A DNA stretch of 64,000 nucleotides from Pseudomonadota bacterium (GTDB lineage Bacteria > Pseudomonadota > Gammaproteobacteria > Burkholderiales > JAJZQI01). Positions 19,055 through 32,441 of the stretch are shown one piece after another. A model generated the notes under the pieces. The model was not told where the DNA came from. It searched no databases and worked only from the letters and a program-made list of their open reading frames with translations. How positions within the stretch are numbered: the stretch's first letter is position 1; each line of letters begins with the position of its first letter. The stretch is from NCBI GenBank assembly GCA_021851875.1, contig JAJZQI010000003.1:62001-126000 (forward strand), given 5' to 3'. The position numbers were made by a program, and so were the translations under genes.

Positions 19055-19083
19055 TATTCTAATGCAAACGGGCACGCTCTCCC

Positions 19084-20187
19084 ATGTCTGGCAATACCTT
19101 CGGCACACTCTTCACGGTCACGTCTTTCGGCGAATCGCACGGTCCCGGCATCGGTTGCGTGGTGGATGGCTGCCCGCCCGGGATGGCGCTGAGCGAGACT
19201 GATATCCAGCTGGAACTCGACCGCCGTAAACCGGGTACCAGCCGGCATGTGACGCAGCGCCGCGAAGCGGATGAGGTGGAAATCCTCTCCGGCGTGTTCG
19301 AAGGCAAAACCACCGGCACACCCATCGCCCTGCTGATCCGCAATACCGATCAGCGCAGCAAGGATTACGGCAATATCGCCCAGACCTTTCGCCCGGGACA
19401 CGCCGACTACTCCTACTGGCACAAATACGGCATCCGCGATTACCGCGGCGGCGGCCGTTCCTCCGCGCGCGAGACCGCTGTGCGGGTGGCGGCCGGCGCC
19501 ATTGCCAAAAAATGGCTGAAGGAAAAATACGGCGTGCTGATTCGCGGCTATATGACGCAGATCGGCGACAAGGTCATCCCGTTCAACAGCTGGGACGAGG
19601 TGGGCGAAAACCCCTTCTTCGCTCCCAACAACGCCATTGTGCCGGAGCTGGAAGACTATATGGATTCGGTTCGTAAGGCGCTCGATTCGGTCGGCGCGCG
19701 CCTGCGGGTGGTAGCGGAAAATGTGCCGGTCGGCCTGGGCGAGCCGGTGTTCGACCGGCTGGATGCGGAAATCGCCTACGCCATGATGAGCATCAACGCC
19801 GTCAAGGGCGTGGAAATCGGCGCCGGCTTCGACAGCGTGGCCCAGCGCGGCTCGGTGCACAGCGACGAATTGACGCCGCAAGGTTTCGCCAGCAATCACG
19901 CCGGCGGTATTCTGGGCGGCATCTCCACCGGCCAGGATATCGAAGTCTCCATCGCCATCAAGCCGACTTCCAGCATCGCCCAGTCGCGCCGTTCCATCAA
20001 CCTGCAGGGCGAGGCGGTGATGATGGAAACCCACGGGCGGCATGATCCCTGCGTCGGTATTCGCGCCACTCCCATCGCCGAAGCCATGCTGGCTCTGGTG
20101 TTGATGGATCACGCCTTGCGCCAGCGGGCGCAAAATGCCGATGTGGTGGTGAGCACGCCGCGCATTCGCGGTCGTATCGGCGACTGA
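19084..20187 (+). CDS. aroC: Chorismate synthase
   Basis: Final step of the shikimate pathway, converting EPSP to chorismate with reduced FMN; 367 residues, as expected. The start [20 protein letters not shown] and the motifs [22 protein letters not shown] and HGRHDPCVG are the family signatures, including the catalytic His residues. No other aromatic-pathway gene is near. A GC hairpin follows before the MFS gene. Confidence 0.97.
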   Translation: MSGNTFGTLFTVTSFGESHGPGIGCVVDGCPPGMALSETDIQLELDRRKPGTSRHVTQRREADEVEILSGVFEGKTTGTPIALLIRNTDQRSKDYGNIAQTFRPGHADYSYWHKYGIRDYRGGGRSSARETAVRVAAGAIAKKWLKEKYGVLIRGYMTQIGDKVIPFNSWDEVGENPFFAPNNAIVPELEDYMDSVRKALDSVGARLRVVAENVPVGLGEPVFDRLDAEIAYAMMSINAVKGVEIGAGFDSVAQRGSVHSDELTPQGFASNHAGGILGGISTGQDIEVSIAIKPTSSIAQSRRSINLQGEAVMMETHGRHDPCVGIRATPIAEAMLALVLMDHALRQRAQNADVVVSTPRIRGRIGD

Positions 20188-20194
20188 AGCGCGA

Positions 20195-20219
20195 CCGGGG
20201 CGCCTGCCGGGCGCCCCGG
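20195..20219 (+). other. GC-rich hairpin between aroC and the MFS gene
   Basis: CCGGGGCGCC pairs perfectly with GGCGCCCCGG across a five-base loop, 8 bases after the aroC stop and 11 bases before the next ATG. There is no U-tract, so it is not a classical terminator; it may limit read-through or translation of the transporter gene. Confidence 0.5.
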
Positions 20220-20230
20220 CCGGCAACGAT

Positions 20231-21391
20231 ATGCTGCATAACGTACCCTACTGGCGCCTGTCCGGTTTCTATTTTTTCTATTTTGCCTTTGTCGGCATCA
20301 TGTCGCCCTACTGGGGGCTCTATCTCAAGTCGCTCGGCTTCGCCTCGACGCAGATCGCCGTGCTGATTTCCCTTGCTACCGTGATGCGCATGTTCGCGCC
20401 GACCCTATGGGGCTGGCTCGCTGACAAGCGCGGCAAACGGGTGGATATTGTCCAGCTGTCGGCTTTGCTGGCGCTGTTTTTCTTTCTTGGCGTGTTTGTC
20501 GACAGTCATTTTTCCTGGCTGTTCGTGGTGCTCGCGCTGATGAGCTTTTTCTGGAGCGCCTCGCTGCCGCTGGTGGAGGCGCTGACCTTATCCCATCTGA
20601 AAGACGCCGCACATCATTATGGCCGGGTGCGCTTGTGGGGCTCCGTCGGTTTTATTTTTATGGTGGTGGGGTTGGGGTACTGGCTCGATTTTCATCCTGT
20701 CGGCACCATACCTTGGTTTGTGCTCGGCAGCCTGGCCGGCTTGCTGCTGCTGTCGCGCCATATTCCCGAGGGGCAGGTTGCCCCGCATGGTCACAAACAG
20801 GGCAGCATCTGGCATGTGCTGCGTCAGCCGGAAGTGCTGGCGCTGATTGTGGCCTGTTTTCTCATGTCGGCGGCGCACGGGTCTTACTACATCTTCTATT
20901 CCATCTATCTGGTCGATCATGGCTACAGCAAGTCGCAGGTCGGCTGGCTGTGGGCCATTGGCGTGGTGAGCGAGATTGTCGTGTTTCTGTTCGCGCCGCA
21001 CTTGTTCAAGCGCTTTTCCGCGGCCGCGGTGCTGCTCGCCAGCCTGCTGCTGGCGACGGTGCGTTTCGCCATCATCGCCTGGGCGGTGGATGTGGCCGCC
21101 CTGATGGTGCTGGCGCAGGGGCTGCATGCGGCGACTTTCGGGGCGTTCCATGCCGCGGCCGTGTCGCTGGTGCACCATCATTTCCACGGTCGGCACCAGT
21201 CCAAGGGGCAGGCCTTGTACAGCAGTGTGGCATTCGGTGCCGGCGGCACCTTTGGCGGCTTGCTGTCAGGCTATCTGTGGGACAGGGCGGGGGCCAGCTG
21301 GACATTTACCGGCTCGGCGCTGTCCGCTTTCTTCGGGGTGCTGGTGTTCGGGCTGGCCATGTCGGCGCACAGACGCCGCATGCCGTCTTGA
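20231..21391 (+). CDS. MFS transporter (MFS_1-like / phenylpropionate-transporter type)
   Basis: 386-residue membrane protein with about twelve predicted helices. The N-terminus (VPYWRLSGFYFFYFAFVGIM) and the LWGWLADKRGKR loop between helices 2 and 3 resemble the HcaT/PPP subgroup of the major facilitator superfamily, which includes the 3-phenylpropionate transporter. Substrate cannot be inferred; no catabolic genes are adjacent. The ribosome-binding site is weak and lies just behind the hairpin that follows aroC, so expression may be low or coupled. Confidence 0.85.
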   Translation: MLHNVPYWRLSGFYFFYFAFVGIMSPYWGLYLKSLGFASTQIAVLISLATVMRMFAPTLWGWLADKRGKRVDIVQLSALLALFFFLGVFVDSHFSWLFVVLALMSFFWSASLPLVEALTLSHLKDAAHHYGRVRLWGSVGFIFMVVGLGYWLDFHPVGTIPWFVLGSLAGLLLLSRHIPEGQVAPHGHKQGSIWHVLRQPEVLALIVACFLMSAAHGSYYIFYSIYLVDHGYSKSQVGWLWAIGVVSEIVVFLFAPHLFKRFSAAAVLLASLLLATVRFAIIAWAVDVAALMVLAQGLHAATFGAFHAAAVSLVHHHFHGRHQSKGQALYSSVAFGAGGTFGGLLSGYLWDRAGASWTFTGSALSAFFGVLVFGLAMSAHRRRMPS

Positions 21392-21406
21392 AGTTTGCCG
21401 AGCGGC

Positions 21407-21841
21407 TTACTTGTCGCTGCCGCGGTGCGGGCAGGGGTTCTTGCTGCAGTCGACGTACAGATACAGCGAATGGTCGTGAATGGTGAAGCCGCGCTCCTGC
21501 GCAATGGCTTTCTGCCGCTGTTCGATTTGCTCGTCGTAAAACTCTTCCACCCGGCCGCATTGCATGCAGACCAGATGATCGTGGTGACCGCCCTGATTGA
21601 GTTCGTAAACCGCCTTGTCGCCTTCGAAATGGTGCCGCACCAGCAAGCCGGCCTGTTCAAACTGGGTCAGCACGCGGTAGACGGTGGCCAGTCCGACGTC
21701 ATCCCCTTCCGACAGCAGCTGGCGGTACACGTCGTCGGCCGTCATGTGGCGGACATCGCTTTCCTCAAACAGATTGAGAATCTTCAGGCGGGGGAGGGTG
21801 GCTTTGAGGCCGATATTCTTCAGGTCGGAGGGTTTGCTCAT
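21407..21841 (-). CDS. fur: Ferric uptake regulator Fur
   Basis: Iron-responsive repressor of 144 residues. The winged-helix part (RLKILNLFEESDVRHMTADDVYRQL ... VGLATVYRVLTQFEQAGL) and the dimerisation part with HHDHLVCMQCGRVEEF are those of Fur rather than Zur or PerR. A second Cys pair lies in DCSKNPCPH near the C-terminus, as in many proteobacterial Furs. It is divergent from bamE across 93 bases, the arrangement typical of proteobacteria. I saw no convincing Fur box in that gap. Confidence 0.96.
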   Translation of the reverse strand: MSKPSDLKNIGLKATLPRLKILNLFEESDVRHMTADDVYRQLLSEGDDVGLATVYRVLTQFEQAGLLVRHHFEGDKAVYELNQGGHHDHLVCMQCGRVEEFYDEQIEQRQKAIAQERGFTIHDHSLYLYVDCSKNPCPHRGSDK

Positions 21842-21934
21842 CGTTGCTCGCGTGCAAGGTGGCTTTGCGGTATTATCGTGACTTTTAGAATAACATGACT
21901 TGGCGGGTGTGCAAACGCACCTGTGGGGTTCCCG

Positions 21935-23167
<1,233 letters not shown>

Positions 23168-23179
23168 TAAGCAATTTTG

Positions 23180-23243
23180 CCGCGGCCATAATTTTCTCTG
23201 GCTGCGGTGTAAAGCGGGGGTCGACCAAATCGCCCCCGTTTTT
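23180..23243 (+). promoter_or_regulatory. carA leader: stem-loop followed by terminator-like hairpin (candidate attenuator)
   Basis: The first stem is CCGCGGCC/GGCTGCGG (23180-23187 with 23200-23207, one G-U pair). The second is CGGGGG/CCCCCG (23215-23220 with 23233-23238), extendable inward by CGA/TCG, and is followed by TTTTT (23239-23243). The second hairpin is a proper intrinsic terminator located between the carA promoter and the start codon. It may end dapB transcripts, attenuate carA, or both. Pyrimidine or arginine control is an inference from the genes downstream. Confidence 0.6.
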
Positions 23244-23269
23244 CACATCTTCACGTTGCAGGAGCTATA

Positions 23270-24409
23270 GTGTCTGGTCGTAACCGCAAACCTGCCATTC
23301 TGGTGCTGGCTGACGGAACGGTGTTCCGCGGCGTTTCAATCGGGGCTGATGGTCATACCGTGGGCGAAGTGGTGTTCAATACCGCTTTGACCGGCTATCA
23401 GGAAATTCTTACCGATCCCTCTTACTGCCGACAAATTGTGACGCTGACATATCCGCATATCGGCAACGTCGGTGTCAACCCGGAAGACGAAGAGTCTGCC
23501 AAAATCTATGCCAGCGGCCTGATCATCCGTGATTTGCCGCCGGTGTCGAGCAACTTCCGCAAAACCCGGGAACTCACTGCCTATCTGTCCGAGGCGGGCG
23601 TTCAGGGCATTGCCGATATTGATACGCGCAAGCTGACCCGCGTGCTGCGCGAAAAGGGCGCGCAGGCCGGCTGCATCATGGCCGGCGAAGTGGATGAAGC
23701 CCGCGCGCTGGAACTGGCGCGCGGTTTCCCGGGGCTGGCCGGCATGGATCTGGCCAAGGAAGTCAGCTGCAAGGCGCCGTATGCCTGGGAAGAGGGCGAG
23801 TGGAAGTTGGGCAGCGGTTTCACCAAGCCGGAAAACAATCCTTACCATGTGGTGGCCTATGACTTCGGTGTGAAGCGCAACATCCTGCGCATGCTGACCG
23901 AGCGAGGCTGTCGCGTCACCGTCGTGCCGGCGCAAACGTCGGCCGAAGACGTGCTCAAATACAATCCGGACGGCGTATTCCTGTCCAACGGTCCGGGCGA
24001 TCCGGAGCCGTGTGATTACGCCATCAAGGCCATCGGCGAGTTCGCCGCGCGCAAAATCCCGCTGTTCGGCATCTGCCTGGGGCACCAGTTGCTGGGCCTG
24101 GCTTCCGGCGCCAAGACGCTGAAGATGAAATTCGGCCATCACGGCGCCAACCATCCGGTCAAGGATCTGGTTAAGGGCACGGTGGCGATTACCAGTCAGA
24201 ACCACGGTTTTGCCGTGGATGCGGCCAGTCTGCCTGCCCATGTCGAGACCACCCATGTGTCGCTGTTCGACGGCAGCCTGCAGGGCATCCGCCGTACCGA
24301 TTGTCCGGCGTTCAGCTTTCAGGGGCACCCTGAAGCCAGTCCGGGCCCGCACGACGTGGCCTACCTGTTCGACCAGTTCGTCGAACTGATGCAACAACGC
24401 AAACACTAA
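23270..24409 (+). CDS. carA: Carbamoyl-phosphate synthase, small (glutaminase) subunit
   Basis: Class I glutamine amidotransferase subunit providing ammonia to CarB for arginine and pyrimidine synthesis; 379 residues. GTG is chosen as start because AGGAG sits eight bases upstream and the protein begins with [18 protein letters not shown]. The catalytic Cys is in [13 protein letters not shown], and the His-Glu pair in [13 protein letters not shown] near the C-terminus. It is expressed from the structured leader just upstream and is followed by carB after 44 bases. Confidence 0.97.
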   Translation: MSGRNRKPAILVLADGTVFRGVSIGADGHTVGEVVFNTALTGYQEILTDPSYCRQIVTLTYPHIGNVGVNPEDEESAKIYASGLIIRDLPPVSSNFRKTRELTAYLSEAGVQGIADIDTRKLTRVLREKGAQAGCIMAGEVDEARALELARGFPGLAGMDLAKEVSCKAPYAWEEGEWKLGSGFTKPENNPYHVVAYDFGVKRNILRMLTERGCRVTVVPAQTSAEDVLKYNPDGVFLSNGPGDPEPCDYAIKAIGEFAARKIPLFGICLGHQLLGLASGAKTLKMKFGHHGANHPVKDLVKGTVAITSQNHGFAVDAASLPAHVETTHVSLFDGSLQGIRRTDCPAFSFQGHPEASPGPHDVAYLFDQFVELMQQRKH

Positions 24410-24443
24410 GGAGTACGGGGCGGCGACGCAGTGCGCCAGCCCC
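24408..24443 (+). promoter_or_regulatory. Shine-Dalgarno and hairpin between carA and carB
   Basis: AAGGAG (24408-24413) overlaps the carA stop but lies 40 bases from the carB ATG, while no good site lies close to that ATG. Between them a stem forms: GGGGC/GCCCC (24417-24421 with 24439-24443) plus GGCG/CGCC with one bulge. Folding would bring the site to about 13 bases from the ATG. This reading is an inference. Confidence 0.35.
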
Positions 24444-24453
24444 ATAGCAGCCC

Positions 24454-27663
<3,210 letters not shown>

Positions 27664-27675
27664 GGAAGCACAACA

Positions 27676-28152
27676 ATGCAAAAAATACCGTTAACCGTGA
27701 CCGGCGCAGAGCAGCTGCGTGAAGAACTGCACCGTCTGAAGACGGTCGACCGTCCGAATGTCATTGCCGCCATTGCCGAAGCGCGTTCGCACGGCGATCT
27801 GTCGGAAAATGCCGAGTACGATGCGGCGAAAGAACGCCAGGGTTTCATCGAAGGCCGCATTGCGGAAGTCGAAGGCAAACTGTCCAATTCGCAGATCATC
27901 AACCCGGTGGAAATCGATGCCGACGGCCGCTGCGTATTCGGCGCCACGGTCGAACTGGAAGACCTGGAATCGGGCGATAACGTGTCCTACCAGATCGTCG
28001 GCGACGACGAGGCGGACATCAAGCTGGGCAAGATTTCCATCAGTTCGCCGATTGCCCGCGCGCTGATCGGCAAATACGCCGGCGATGTCGCCGAAGTGCA
28101 GGCGCCCGGCGGGATTCGCGAATACGAAGTGCTGGACGTGAAATATATCTGA
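27676..28152 (+). CDS. greA: Transcription elongation factor GreA
   Basis: 158-residue factor that stimulates transcript cleavage by backtracked RNA polymerase. The N-terminal coiled coil (about 8-75) contains the acidic tip segment [18 protein letters not shown], and the C-terminal FKBP-like domain ends with [18 protein letters not shown]. It starts 12 bases after carB with AAGGAAG upstream, so it is probably co-transcribed with carAB, as in many betaproteobacteria. Confidence 0.97.
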   Translation: MQKIPLTVTGAEQLREELHRLKTVDRPNVIAAIAEARSHGDLSENAEYDAAKERQGFIEGRIAEVEGKLSNSQIINPVEIDADGRCVFGATVELEDLESGDNVSYQIVGDDEADIKLGKISISSPIARALIGKYAGDVAEVQAPGGIREYEVLDVKYI

Positions 28153-28162
28153 GGCCCGAGAG

Positions 28163-28612
28163 ATGAAAAACCTGGCGGACAATATTGCTCTTCTGAGTTT
28201 GACCCTGTGGGTTGGGGCCTTGTTCGCCATTGGCTACATCGCGGCGCCGGTTCTGTTCAACACCCTGCCGACCCTTCTGGCCGGCAATGTGGCCGGGCAT
28301 ATGTTTACCTGGGTGAGCTATACCGGGCTCGCCGCCGGCTTCTACCTGCTGGTGTACCAGCTGTATTACCAGGGGCTGTCGGTAATGAAGCGGGCGCCAT
28401 TCTGGCTGGTGCTGATCATGCTGCTGATCACCATAGGCATCCATTTCGGTATTTCGCCGGTGATGCAGGGCCTGAAGGAACAGGCGTTGCCGCGCGATGT
28501 GATGGCGAGCGCGTTTCGCAACCGTTTTGCCGCGTGGCACGGCATTTCCAGTATCATCTACCTGGTGCAAACCCTGCTGGGCTTGTGGCTGGTGACGGTC
28601 TGGCGTAAATGA
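28163..28612 (+). CDS. DUF4149 membrane protein
   Basis: 149 residues with four predicted helices (about 8-28, 45-70, 78-98 and 125-146). Pattern and position after greA match the DUF4149 family, whose function is unknown. The conserved N-terminal part LTLWVGALFAIGYIAAPVLF and the mid-protein loop FRNRFAAWHGISS are visible. It is 10 bases downstream of greA and should belong to the carAB-greA transcript. Confidence 0.85.
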   Translation: MKNLADNIALLSLTLWVGALFAIGYIAAPVLFNTLPTLLAGNVAGHMFTWVSYTGLAAGFYLLVYQLYYQGLSVMKRAPFWLVLIMLLITIGIHFGISPVMQGLKEQALPRDVMASAFRNRFAAWHGISSIIYLVQTLLGLWLVTVWRK

Positions 28613-28647
28613 AGTGCCTGGCTGCCGCAGCAGACAGCCAAAGCACT

Positions 28648-28947
28648 TTAGTCCTGCGGCAGTTTGATTTCCGGTTTTTCCGCCGGACGGTAGAACACCA
28701 GCGTCTTGCCGATGTGCTGTACCGGCGCCGCAGCGAGGCGTTCAGCCATTTCAGTGAAAATCGACTCGCGCAGCGCGCGGTCGTCGCCCGCGACTTTGAC
28801 TTTGATCAGTTCGTGCGCCTTGAGTGCGCGGTCGGCTTCGGCCACCACCGCATCGGTCAGGCCGGCTCCGCCGATCATGACGACGGGGTTGAGGGCATGG
28901 GCCAGCGAGCGCAGATAACGGCGTTGTCCCGAGGTCAGGTTGAGCAT
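28648..28947 (-). CDS. yhbY: YhbY-family RNA-binding protein (CRM domain)
   Basis: 99-residue protein consisting of one CRM domain, which in E. coli associates with pre-50S ribosomal particles. Signatures are LTSGQRRYLRSLAHALNPVVMIGGAGLTDAVV, the GGxG-type loop of CRM domains, and HELIKVKVAGDDRA. It is divergent from rlmE with 33 bases between starts, the pairing seen in many proteobacteria and consistent with a shared role in large-subunit maturation. Confidence 0.94.
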   Translation of the reverse strand: MLNLTSGQRRYLRSLAHALNPVVMIGGAGLTDAVVAEADRALKAHELIKVKVAGDDRALRESIFTEMAERLAAAPVQHIGKTLVFYRPAEKPEIKLPQD

Positions 28948-28980
28948 GCTTAACTTTCTTGCAAATCATTATTTTATCCG

Positions 28981-29607
28981 ATGAAACGAACTAAAACCAG
29001 TCGCGCCTGGATGCAGGAGCATGTCAACGATTTCTACGTGAAGCAGGCCAAGGAGCAGGGTTATCGCTCGCGTGCCGCATTCAAACTGCTGGAAATCGCC
29101 GAGCGCGACAAGCTGTTTCGCCCGGGGATGATCATAGTCGACCTGGGAGCCGCACCGGGCGGCTGGTCGCAGGTCGCCGCGCAGCAACTGGACGGGCGCG
29201 GCAAGGTGGTGGCGCTCGACTTGCTGGAAATGGCCGCCATTCCCGGCGTGACTTTCCTGCAGGGCGACTTTACCGAAGCGGGGCCGCTGCAGGCGCTGGA
29301 AGCGGTGCTGGGCGGAGCGAAAGTCGATTTGGTGTTGTCCGATATGGCGCCCAACATGAGCGGCGTGAACGTGACCGACCAGGCAAAAAGCTTTTACCTG
29401 GCCGAACTGGCGCTGGATTTCGCCGTGCACCACATGCAGCCGGAGGGAGTTTTCCTGGTGAAGATTTTCCAGGGCGCCGGTTTCGAAGAGTATGTGAAAG
29501 CGGCCCGTGCCGCCTTCAAGAAAGTGGATATGCGCAAGCCGAAGGCGTCGAGAGACCGGAGCAATGAAGTTTATCTGCTGGGGCGCGGGCTGAAGCAGGT
29601 GGATTAA
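28981..29607 (+). CDS. rlmE: 23S rRNA (uridine2552-2'-O)-methyltransferase RlmE (FtsJ/RrmJ)
   Basis: 208-residue SAM-dependent enzyme modifying U2552 in the ribosomal A-loop. The N-terminus [20 protein letters not shown], the SAM loop [24 protein letters not shown] and the K-D-K-E tetrad residues (Lys in YRSRAAFKL, Asp in SDMAP, Lys in LVKIFQG, Glu near SNEVY) are all there. In many relatives ftsH follows immediately; here transaldolase does. Confidence 0.97.
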   Translation: MKRTKTSRAWMQEHVNDFYVKQAKEQGYRSRAAFKLLEIAERDKLFRPGMIIVDLGAAPGGWSQVAAQQLDGRGKVVALDLLEMAAIPGVTFLQGDFTEAGPLQALEAVLGGAKVDLVLSDMAPNMSGVNVTDQAKSFYLAELALDFAVHHMQPEGVFLVKIFQGAGFEEYVKAARAAFKKVDMRKPKASRDRSNEVYLLGRGLKQVD

Positions 29608-29678
29608 ATCATTGTCCGCTGTTTTTCTTGTCATGACGGTATGCTATAAAAAGAAAGGCCACAACAAGGAGAACAACG

Positions 29679-30758
29679 ATGAATCATTTGCTGGAAATCC
29701 GTCAGCTGGGCGAGAGCATCTGGCTGGATAATCTGTCCCGCACGCTCCTGCGGGAGGGCGTCCTGAGCAAGCGCCTGGAAGAGGACGGCGTGTGCGGCGT
29801 CACTTCCAATCCATCCATTTTCTACAAGGCCATTTCCGAGAGTCCCTATTACAAGGATGATCTGGCGCGCCTCAAGGCGTCGGAGCCCGGCATCGAGCGC
29901 CGTTATGAGGCGCTGGCCATTCCCGATGTGCAGGAAGCCTGCGACCTGTTGCTGCCGATCTTTAACATCAGCGGCGGGAACGACGGTTATGTGAGCCTGG
30001 AAGTGTCACCTTATCTCGCGGACGACGAAGAGAAAACCGTGAGCGAGGCGCATCGCCTGAAGGCGGCGGTGAATCGCGTCAATCTGCTGGTGAAGGTGCC
30101 CGCAACGCCTGCGGGGATACGCGCTTTCGAGCGGCTCACCGCTGACGGCGTCAACGTCAATGTCACCCTGATCTTCTCGCTGCAGCATGTGCTGCATGTG
30201 TTTGAGGCCTATATTCGCGGACTGCGCGCGCGCCTGGCCGGCGGCGGCGATATCAAGACGGCCAAGGCGGTGGCCAGCCTGTTCCTCAGCCGGGTGGATA
30301 CGCTGGTGGACAAGCAGCTGGCGGCCATAGGCTCGCCCGCTGCGCTGACATTGCAGGGCAAGTCTGCGGTCGCCATGGCGAAGCTGGCCTACCAGCGGTA
30401 CAACGATCTGTTCCATGGCGCGCCCTTTGCCGAGCTGGAAAAGGCCGGCGCTCGACCGCAATATCTGTTGTGGGCCAGCACCGGAACGAAGAACCCGAAC
30501 TACAGCGACGTGATGTACGTCGAACCCCTGATCGGCAGGGAAACCATCAACACGGCTCCCGATGCCACACTGGATGCCGCGCGTGACCATGCCCGCGCCA
30601 TGCTCAGCATCGAAGAGGGCGTGCCGGAGGCGCAGGCGCATTATCTGAAGCTGGAGCAGCTGGGCATCAGCATGTATCAGGTGGGCGAGCAGTTGCAGCA
30701 GGAAGGCGTGAAACTGTTTGCCGAGGCCTTCGATAAATTGCTGGAGCTGATGCGGTAA
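29679..30758 (+). CDS. tal: Transaldolase
   Basis: Non-oxidative pentose-phosphate enzyme moving dihydroxyacetone units between sugar phosphates; 359 residues, in the range of the longer bacterial TalA-like forms. Schiff-base Lys lies in NLLVKVPAT, and the N-terminal GVTSNPSIFYKAI and C-terminal YVEPLIGRETINTAP match the family. It works with the gnd-zwf-pgl genes found about 26 kb away. A weak promoter (TTTTTC, 17 bp, TATAAA ending at 29650) may precede it. Confidence 0.95.
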   Translation: MNHLLEIRQLGESIWLDNLSRTLLREGVLSKRLEEDGVCGVTSNPSIFYKAISESPYYKDDLARLKASEPGIERRYEALAIPDVQEACDLLLPIFNISGGNDGYVSLEVSPYLADDEEKTVSEAHRLKAAVNRVNLLVKVPATPAGIRAFERLTADGVNVNVTLIFSLQHVLHVFEAYIRGLRARLAGGGDIKTAKAVASLFLSRVDTLVDKQLAAIGSPAALTLQGKSAVAMAKLAYQRYNDLFHGAPFAELEKAGARPQYLLWASTGTKNPNYSDVMYVEPLIGRETINTAPDATLDAARDHARAMLSIEEGVPEAQAHYLKLEQLGISMYQVGEQLQQEGVKLFAEAFDKLLELMR

Positions 30759-30770
30759 CAGCCTGCTGCG

Positions 30771-30812
30771 GGCAATAAAACAAGGGCGCCAAGGCGCCCT
30801 TGTTTTATTGCC
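30771..30812. terminator. Bidirectional terminator between tal and the glycosyltransferase gene
   Basis: A perfect 20-bp inverted repeat (30771-30790 with 30793-30812) leaving two central bases, so really a shorter stem with a four-base loop. Both arms carry AAAACAAGGGCGCC or its complement, which gives a U-rich 3' end on either strand. It sits between two convergent genes. Confidence 0.88.
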
Positions 30813-30833
30813 CTGTACGCGTAACTCTTTGCC

Positions 30834-32420
30834 CTATTCCTCGGGCCGGTAGAGAACGGTGAAATCGGCATATTTGATCGACGGCAGATTGCCGCGCCAA
30901 ACCACGGACATGCCCGGCGGTACCGGTTTGTTCGTCTCGATGAGCGCATAAGAGCAGTTGTCGCCGGGCAGCGTCAGATAATAGTCGAACAGCTTGCGGT
31001 TGCCGGCGGAGAGGTGGCTCAGGTCGACGCAGGCCTGCTGTGCCGGCAAAACGCTGCGTACCTGTTGGGACAGCGGATACAGACTGCGGTTGTAGTCCAG
31101 CCAGCCGGCCAAGAGCAAGCCGATAATGCTCCAGATCAAGGTGGCGCCGCTGGCCCATATCCATAAAACGCAGCGCTGCTCGGTACCTTGCCGCCAGCGC
31201 GACATGACTGCCCAGGCGACGGTGAGCAACACGACGATGAACGTGATACTCCAGGAAACGGCCGGCAGGTGTCCCGGCGCCAGCTTGCCAAGATGGCGCG
31301 CCAGGGTGGCCGGCACGCCGAGCTGCAAAACGATCCAATAGAACCAGAACAGGGCGGCGAAGAACAGGATCGTCATCATGCCGAACCAGTAGAAGCCGTT
31401 GATCCAGCCGCGCCTGACGTATTGCAGCGCGGCCGCAGCCAGGAATGCCAAAGGCAGCAACAAGGGCAGCTTGTCCAGTTCGCGCAGACTGGAGAAAGCG
31501 AACACCAGCCAGCAAAGCGTCAGCAGAAGCGCCGGGTAAAACGGTCTGACATCCGCCGCGCGTTTAAACAGGCGCGTGCCGCCGATGAGCAACAGCGGCA
31601 GCGTGGGCCAGGTAAACCAGGACAGCGTCTCCAGTTGTTCCTTGAACGGTTTGCTGAACGAGAAACGCAGCCATTCCTGCTGCAGCCAGTTGTGCAGATA
31701 GTCCGGGTGGGTGTGCGCCAGCAGGCCGAGCCAGAGCGCGGCGAACGGGAGGAACAGCGCCACGCTGAGCGAAGCGAATGCGCGATAGCCGGGCAGTGGC
31801 TTGCCGGGCAGCAAGGGCAGCAGCAGCAGCGTGAGGCCGAATGCCACGGGCGTCATCAGCCCGTGGCCGAGAAAACCGATCAGGGAGCCGCCGGCCGCCA
31901 GTGATGCGGCCAGGTAGGGGCGCAGCGAATAAAGGCTGAACGCCGCCAGGATGAGGCCCATGCCGGCGGCGGCAGTGACGGCCGGGATCAGCCCGTGAGA
32001 CGGGGCGATGAAGCCGAGGCTGGCCAGAAGCGCCAGCGGGGCAATGTGGCTGCGGTTGGTCGGCAGGGTGAAATGGGCGGCGACAGTCAGGCTGGCCAGC
32101 GCGATCAGGGTGAACAGGGTGCTGGCGATGCGTGCGCCGTCATGCAGGGACAGCAGCGGGCTGAACAGTTTGGCCGTGAGCGCGGCAGTCCAGAAGAGCA
32201 GGGGCGGGTGCTCGTTGTAGCTGCCGCTGTCGATGACCGGCGCGAGCTGCAGGCCGGCCTGCAGCTGTCCTAAAATCGCGGCAAAACTATTGGTCTCATT
32301 GGGCAGCCAGGGTTGGTGAAAAAGCCCGGCCAGCAGCCATATGGCCGCGAGCGCAAGCGTCGGAAATGCCGCGCGCCAACTGAAGTGACGCGGGGGGGTG
32401 GATGGAAGCGCTTCAAACAT
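30834..32420 (-). CDS. Membrane glycosyltransferase of the PMT/ArnT (GT39-like) superfamily
   Basis: About 528 residues with roughly twelve hydrophobic helices and a soluble C-terminal part of around 90 residues. The first periplasmic loop has HQPWLPNETNSF followed by YNEHPPLLFW; position and the HPPL motif match polyprenol-phosphate-sugar transferases such as ArnT. The catalytic D-E pair of that family reads N-E here. I use ATG 32420; a TTG at 32441 with GAAGG upstream, adjacent to the malic-enzyme stop, is the alternative. Acceptor and sugar are unknown; lipid A or protein are both possible. Confidence 0.75.
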   Translation of the reverse strand: MFEALPSTPPRHFSWRAAFPTLALAAIWLLAGLFHQPWLPNETNSFAAILGQLQAGLQLAPVIDSGSYNEHPPLLFWTAALTAKLFSPLLSLHDGARIASTLFTLIALASLTVAAHFTLPTNRSHIAPLALLASLGFIAPSHGLIPAVTAAAGMGLILAAFSLYSLRPYLAASLAAGGSLIGFLGHGLMTPVAFGLTLLLLPLLPGKPLPGYRAFASLSVALFLPFAALWLGLLAHTHPDYLHNWLQQEWLRFSFSKPFKEQLETLSWFTWPTLPLLLIGGTRLFKRAADVRPFYPALLLTLCWLVFAFSSLRELDKLPLLLPLAFLAAAALQYVRRGWINGFYWFGMMTILFFAALFWFYWIVLQLGVPATLARHLGKLAPGHLPAVSWSITFIVVLLTVAWAVMSRWRQGTEQRCVLWIWASGATLIWSIIGLLLAGWLDYNRSLYPLSQQVRSVLPAQQACVDLSHLSAGNRKLFDYYLTLPGDNCSYALIETNKPVPPGMSVVWRGNLPSIKYADFTVLYRPEE

Positions 32421-32441
32421 ACGGGCTATCGGCCGGGTCAA

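Noticed and set aside
21842-21934. Fur box between fur and bamE
   Set aside because: GATAAT-like pieces occur, but no 19-bp dyad with acceptable symmetry.
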